A program made the translations under genes and the position numbers. From Nocardia cyriacigeorgica (GTDB taxonomy: Bacteria > Actinomycetota > Actinomycetes > Mycobacteriales > Mycobacteriaceae): a stretch of DNA of 64,000 nt. Below the pieces are notes generated by a model. It was not told the DNA's origin and searched no databases. It saw only the letters and a program-made list of their open reading frames with translations. Location: the NCBI RefSeq assembly GCF_029868385.1, contig NZ_JARWNX010000062.1, positions 310,001 to 374,000 on the forward strand, given 5' to 3'. Positions 60,662 to 64,000 of this stretch are shown piece after piece. Position 1 is the first letter of the stretch. Each line of letters starts with the position of its first letter.

Positions 60662-61207
60662 GTGACAGCTACACACGCGCCGACATTTGCCAACCTGGCC
60701 GAGCGACTGGTCTCGCTCGGCATGATCTCTCACGACACCGCACAAGAAGTTCTCGCCGACGCCGTCGACCGGCAGCACGAGGAGCTGGACAACGAGGAGT
60801 TGTCCTACGCATTGACCGATTTCGGAGTGGCGATCTCGGTGTACGCCGAAGGTGTCGAGGATCTGGAAAGCGCCTACGCCAGCATGTTGGAAGACGCGGC
60901 GACGTGCAGCGGTGGCGCCATGACCATTGGTGATGTCACCTTGACCACCGACTCGGACGAGCTTGATGTGCTGCGATTCGTCTGCAATGGCGAGGTCTTC
61001 GAATGGTTGATGCGGCACGATGGGGACGGAATGGACCAGATGGGCATCTGGGACCAGATGTCCAGACTCGACCCAGGCAATGGCAGAACCTTCCTGGCCG
61101 TCGAACAAGAGCAGTCGGGCGAAAGCATCTTTGTGCTCGCGACCGACGAGCAGGCCCGTGTTCTGATCGAGGAGTTCGGCGTGCGCCTGGAGCTGCACGA
61201 GGACTGA
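60662..61207 (+). CDS. Hypothetical acidic protein
   Basis: 181 aa, strongly acidic (rich in Glu and Asp), without membrane segments. The family is unrecognised. It begins VTATHAPTFANLAERLVSLG and contains a helical N-terminal part followed by a beta-rich region (SGGAMTIGDVTLTTDSDELD and RLDPGNGRTFLAVEQEQSGE). The GTG at 60662 is preferred; an ATG at 60617 reads a basic stretch with no likelihood of being coding. GC content is lower than in neighbouring genes. The small, acidic form is reminiscent of immunity proteins, but no toxin gene is adjacent. Confidence 0.65.
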   Translation: MTATHAPTFANLAERLVSLGMISHDTAQEVLADAVDRQHEELDNEELSYALTDFGVAISVYAEGVEDLESAYASMLEDAATCSGGAMTIGDVTLTTDSDELDVLRFVCNGEVFEWLMRHDGDGMDQMGIWDQMSRLDPGNGRTFLAVEQEQSGESIFVLATDEQARVLIEEFGVRLELHED

Positions 61208-61217
61208 TTCCGTGCCA

Positions 61218-61271
61218 GGGCGTGCGGGCTCCGCACAGGCACCATGCCGCCACGCGGGTGCCCGCACGCCC
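61218..61271. terminator. Bidirectional hairpin terminator
   Basis: GGGCGTGCGGGC (61218-61229) is exactly complementary to GCCCGCACGCCC (61260-61271) with a 30-nt structured loop. It lies between the convergent hypothetical gene and the YbaK-like gene. Confidence 0.75.
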
Positions 61272-61319
61272 GATCCTCGGCACTCAGCTTCACCTCGCCC
61301 GCATCTGCGCGGGTCTGGT

Positions 61320-61784
61320 CTACAGGGTGAGGTTGCCGTGAGGGAAGTGCGACATCAGCCGGTCGAACTCCGCGCCCGCCATATGGACGAGGGTGCCGTG
61401 GTCGCCGCCTTCGAAGTAGATGTCGTCCCGGTTGCCGAGGTGGTCGTCGACCACGCAGGGCACCCGATACGGCTCCGCCATCACCGGGATGGCGCCGGTC
61501 GCGCAGTCCGGGAACAGTGCGGCGGCCTCGTCCTCGGAGGCGAGCCGTACCGATTCGCCGACGACCGAACCGGCTTCGACCAGGTCGAGGAGCCGATTCG
61601 CCGGAAGCACGGCCAGCATGTAATCACCGTTCTTCTTCAGCACGACCCCTTTCGCGAGCTCTCGACCGCGTATATGGCTGACCTGCGCGGTTCTTGCCGA
61701 GGTAGGGGTTCTGTCGTGCTCGCTCACGTCATAGGTGACGTGCTGTTCGTCGAGATACTCACGCATGCTCGCTGCGATGCCCAT
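61320..61784 (-). CDS. YbaK/ProX-type aminoacyl-tRNA deacylase
   Basis: 154 aa YbaK/EbsC-fold protein. The conserved Lys is in ELAKGVVLKKNGDYMLAVLP, and the C-terminal GAIPVMAEPYRVPCVVDDHL with FEGGDHGTLVHMAGAEFDRL is family-typical (GA-hpP and GG...LVHM motifs). Such proteins clear mischarged aminoacyl-tRNAs in trans. It is monocistronic, converging on the acidic hypothetical gene. Start ATG 61784. Confidence 0.82.
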   Translation of the reverse strand: MGIAASMREYLDEQHVTYDVSEHDRTPTSARTAQVSHIRGRELAKGVVLKKNGDYMLAVLPANRLLDLVEAGSVVGESVRLASEDEAAALFPDCATGAIPVMAEPYRVPCVVDDHLGNRDDIYFEGGDHGTLVHMAGAEFDRLMSHFPHGNLTL

Positions 61785-62078
61785 GATCGTTGCCTTCCAC
61801 CGGGTGCGGACCAGTCGACGACCACTAGCGGAACCGACCGCCGGACAGCCCTGCCCTCCGGCAGGTCACTTCCGCGTCGTGGGGCGGCTTGAACAGGGAG
61901 AATAATACTCTCGTCCAGCCCGACCGAGGCAGCCCCGAACGACGCCCGCCCGAGGTAGGGGACGTCGGTATCGGCGCGGTAACCGGCTCCGCAACTCGGC
62001 GAATGTCACCGTGAGGTTCACCGGAGTGGTCAGCGCGGCGTGGCGGACCGGACGTCCATGGGTCGTAGGCTGGCGGGC
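61785..62078. other. Divergent region upstream of the E1 dehydrogenase gene
   Basis: 294 bp holding promoters for the YbaK-like gene (minus) and the E1 gene (plus). TAGGCT at 62066-62071 is a good -10 element, the same hexamer as before mptB. It places transcription start at or next to the ATG at 62079. Nothing else was recognised. Confidence 0.45.
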
Positions 62079-62105
62079 ATGTTCTGGGTCCGCGAGCGCC
62101 CGTGA
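62079..62105 (+). CDS. Leaderless 8-codon upstream ORF (MFWVRERP)
   Basis: ATG 62079 lies 7 nt after the -10-like TAGGCT, so it is probably the first codon of a leaderless mRNA. It encodes MFWVRERP and stops with TGA at 62103-62105, overlapping the ATG of the E1 gene (TGATG). It may act as a translation-coupling or attenuating leader. Confidence 0.4.
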   Translation: MFWVRERP

Positions 62106-64000
62106 TGAGTGAGCAGCAGCTCGATCGGCGGTTCCGTGCGGCTGTGGCGGCGGCGGGTGCTGCCCGGCGATCCGATGTGCTGGTGGCGGCCGGGGTGAGT
62201 GGGGCGGTGTGTCTCGAACTCTTCGAATCCCAGGTGACGAGCCGGCAGTTGGATCTGGCGGCGCGGCGGTTGGGGCGGGCGGGGCGGGGTTTCTACAGCA
62301 TCGGGTCGTCGGGGCATGAGGGGAATGTGGTGCTCGCGGCGGCGACGCGGGTGGGTGATCCGGCGTTGCTGCATTACCGGTCGGGGGCGCTGTTCGTCCA
62401 GCGGGAACGGCAGGTCGGTGGGCTGGATCCGGTGCGTGCGGTGCTGCTGGGTGTTGTTGCGGCGGCAGCTGATCCGATTTCCGGCGGTCGGCACAAGGTG
62501 TTCGGGAGCAAGGCCGCGGGGATCATTCCGCAGACGTCCACCATCGCCTCGCATCTGCCGCGGGCGGTGGGGTTGGCGTTCGCCCTCGATCGTGGTGTGC
62601 GGCTCGGGGTACCTCGGGAATGGCCGCCGGACGCGGTGGTGCTGTGCACCTTCGGTGACGCGTCCGCCAATCATTCCACCGCGACGGGCGCGATCAATAC
62701 CGCCGTCCATACCGCGCATCTCGGCGTACCGATGCCGATCCTGTTCGTCTGCGAGGACAACGGTATCGGGATCAGTGTGCCGACCCCACCCGATTGGATC
62801 GCCACCGCGTACGGTCGGCGGCCCGGCCTGCGTTATTTCACCGCCGACGGCTGCGATCTGCTCGACGCCCTCGCCGCCGCGTCCGACGCCGTGCGGTGGG
62901 TGCGCGCCCACCGCGCTCCGGCGTTGCTGCGGCTGCGCACGGTCCGCCTCCTCGGCCATGCCGGTTCGGATGTCGAATCGGCCTACCGGGATGCTTCCGC
63001 GATCGCCACCGATCTGTCCCGCGATCCGGTCGCCGCGACCGCTCACCTGTTGATCACCGCCGGAGTCTGTACCCCGCAGGAGGTTCTGGCTCGGTACGAC
63101 GCGATCGGCGAGCGTGTCGCCGAGGTGGCAGAGCAGCTCTCGGACGCACCGAAACTCACCTCGGCGGAGGAGGTGACGGCCTCGCTTGCTCCGGCGAATC
63201 CAGACCGCGTGCGGGCCGATGTCCTGCGGGGCACACGCTCTTCGTCCCCCGGACCCGTCGCCGACACGAACTCGCTCACCGGATCGTCCGCGTCCCCGGC
63301 CGGTCTGCCGGAAACCGTTGGGCGGCAAAGCTGGTCGCACGGTTCCGGGTCGTCGAGTGCACCCGAACCGGTTCCGGTCACGCTGGCACAGAGCATCAAC
63401 CAGACGCTGCGTGCATTGTTGGCGCGCGATCGCGACGTTCTCGTGTTCGGTGAGGATGTGGGCCGCAAGGGCGGGGTGTACGGGGTCACGAAGGGATTGG
63501 GCAAGGAATTCGGTGCGCGGCGGGTGTTCGACACCTTGCTGGACGAGCAGAGCGTGCTGGGTACGGCGCTGGGTGCGGGCCTCGCCGGGTTCGTGCCGAT
63601 TCCCGAGATCCAGTACCTGGCCTACGTGCACAACGCGCTCGATCAACTGCGCGGCGAGGCGGCGACATTGCCGTTCTTCTCCGAGGGGCGCTACCGCAAT
63701 CCGATGGTGGTGCGCATCGCGGGGCTGGCGTATCAGAAGGGTTTCGGCGGTCATTTCCACAATGACAATTCCCTGGCCGCGCTGCGCGATATCCCCGGTC
63801 TCGTCGTCGCCGTGCCCGCACGCGCCGACGATGCCGCCGCACTGTTGCGCACTTGCGTATCCGCCGCTCGGGTGGACGGGCGAGTATGCGTGATCGTCGA
63901 GCCGATCGCCCTGTACCACACCCGTGACCTGCACGAACCCGATGACGAGGGGTGGCTGGCACCGGCCACCCCCGCCGAGCATGCGCCGATCGGCCGGGCC
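62105..64000 (+). CDS. Fused E1 alpha-beta TPP-dependent dehydrogenase (partial)
   Basis: At least 632 aa, 3' end beyond the window. The alpha-like half (1-330) carries the TPP site FGDASANHSTATGAINTAVH to VCEDNGIGISVPTP (G-D-x-N). A linker rich in Ser/Pro (about 365-420) follows. The beta-like half begins PVPVTLAQSINQTLRALLAR and has VFGEDVGRKGGVYGVTKGLG and FDTLLDEQSVLGTALGAGLA. It is a branched-chain 2-oxoacid or pyruvate dehydrogenase E1 in one chain. E2 and E3 partners would lie to the right or elsewhere. GTG 62102 is an alternative start. Confidence 0.88.
   Translation, partial: MSEQQLDRRFRAAVAAAGAARRSDVLVAAGVSGAVCLELFESQVTSRQLDLAARRLGRAGRGFYSIGSSGHEGNVVLAAATRVGDPALLHYRSGALFVQRERQVGGLDPVRAVLLGVVAAAADPISGGRHKVFGSKAAGIIPQTSTIASHLPRAVGLAFALDRGVRLGVPREWPPDAVVLCTFGDASANHSTATGAINTAVHTAHLGVPMPILFVCEDNGIGISVPTPPDWIATAYGRRPGLRYFTADGCDLLDALAAASDAVRWVRAHRAPALLRLRTVRLLGHAGSDVESAYRDASAIATDLSRDPVAATAHLLITAGVCTPQEVLARYDAIGERVAEVAEQLSDAPKLTSAEEVTASLAPANPDRVRADVLRGTRSSSPGPVADTNSLTGSSASPAGLPETVGRQSWSHGSGSSSAPEPVPVTLAQSINQTLRALLARDRDVLVFGEDVGRKGGVYGVTKGLGKEFGARRVFDTLLDEQSVLGTALGAGLAGFVPIPEIQYLAYVHNALDQLRGEAATLPFFSEGRYRNPMVVRIAGLAYQKGFGGHFHNDNSLAALRDIPGLVVAVPARADDAAALLRTCVSAARVDGRVCVIVEPIALYHTRDLHEPDDEGWLAPATPAEHAPIGRA

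Noticed and set aside
62030..63982. Minus-strand frame of 650 codons opposite the E1 gene
   Set aside because: Antisense shadow; Arg/His/Pro-rich with no recognisable motif.
1..64000. CRISPR arrays, insertion sequences, prophage, tRNA or rRNA genes
   Set aside because: No regularly spaced repeats, transposase motifs, cloverleaf sequences or rRNA stretches were recognised; a covariance-model search could still find a small RNA.

Overview
The window is high-GC actinobacterial DNA, most consistent with Nocardia or a close mycolic-acid-bearing relative. No mobile element, CRISPR array, rRNA or tRNA was recognised. The main lineage evidence lies in the right half. The suf operon, a divergent MptB-type mannosyltransferase, an ABC exporter pair, ctaA, a CdaR/PucR regulator, qor, ctaB and the tkt-tal-zwf-opcA-pgl cluster follow, from memory, the gene order of Mycobacterium tuberculosis Rv1466 back to Rv1445c. 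Extra genes (ohr/ohrR and a small hypothetical gene) are inserted into that order.

Left part (1-24.4 kb). A mycofactocin fragment (mftD cut by the window edge, mftE, divergent mftR) is followed by a stressosome-type operon, rsbR-rsbS-rsbT-rsbX-rsbU/W-rsbV. A SigB/SigF-like promoter (GGTTTC-N16-GGGTAT) precedes it. Next come an F420-type luciferase-like oxidoreductase divergent from a cyclodeaminase-like gene, and a translationally coupled GT4 glycosyltransferase/glycogen-debranching pair. After those lie an L,D-transpeptidase, a membrane-anchored protein, an Acg-type nitroreductase with a universal stress protein, and a short UvrA paralogue divergent from a WYL regulator. A PhaC-like hydrolase is divergent from an ABC exporter, with a perfect palindrome between them.

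Middle part (24.4-37.2 kb). A conservon-type operon (sensor kinase-like CvnA, roadblock CvnB, DUF742 CvnC, GTPase CvnD) continues into four cytochrome P450 genes. One is a canonical CYP154-like enzyme. The other three are CYP157-like paralogues that have lost the Arg of the ExxR motif and carry Pro where the I-helix Thr is expected. Beside it and divergent from it is a two-gene unit: a CHAT (caspase-like) protease with a separate N-terminal domain, followed 6 bp later by a lipase-like alpha/beta hydrolase. This pair is the best candidate for an undescribed system.

Right part (37.2-64 kb). sufR-B-D-C-S-U-T carries a SufR-type box over the sufR start codon. It is followed by mptB, an ABC exporter, heme A synthesis (ctaA and ctaB share a 10-bp promoter core), organic-peroxide defence (ohr/ohrR with a palindromic operator), the oxidative and non-oxidative pentose-phosphate genes, a hypothetical gene, a YbaK-like deacylase, and an E1 alpha-beta fusion dehydrogenase running off the right edge. 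An 8-codon leaderless upstream ORF precedes the last gene. Together the window links redox cofactor biogenesis, Fe-S and heme supply, NADPH production and stress signalling.
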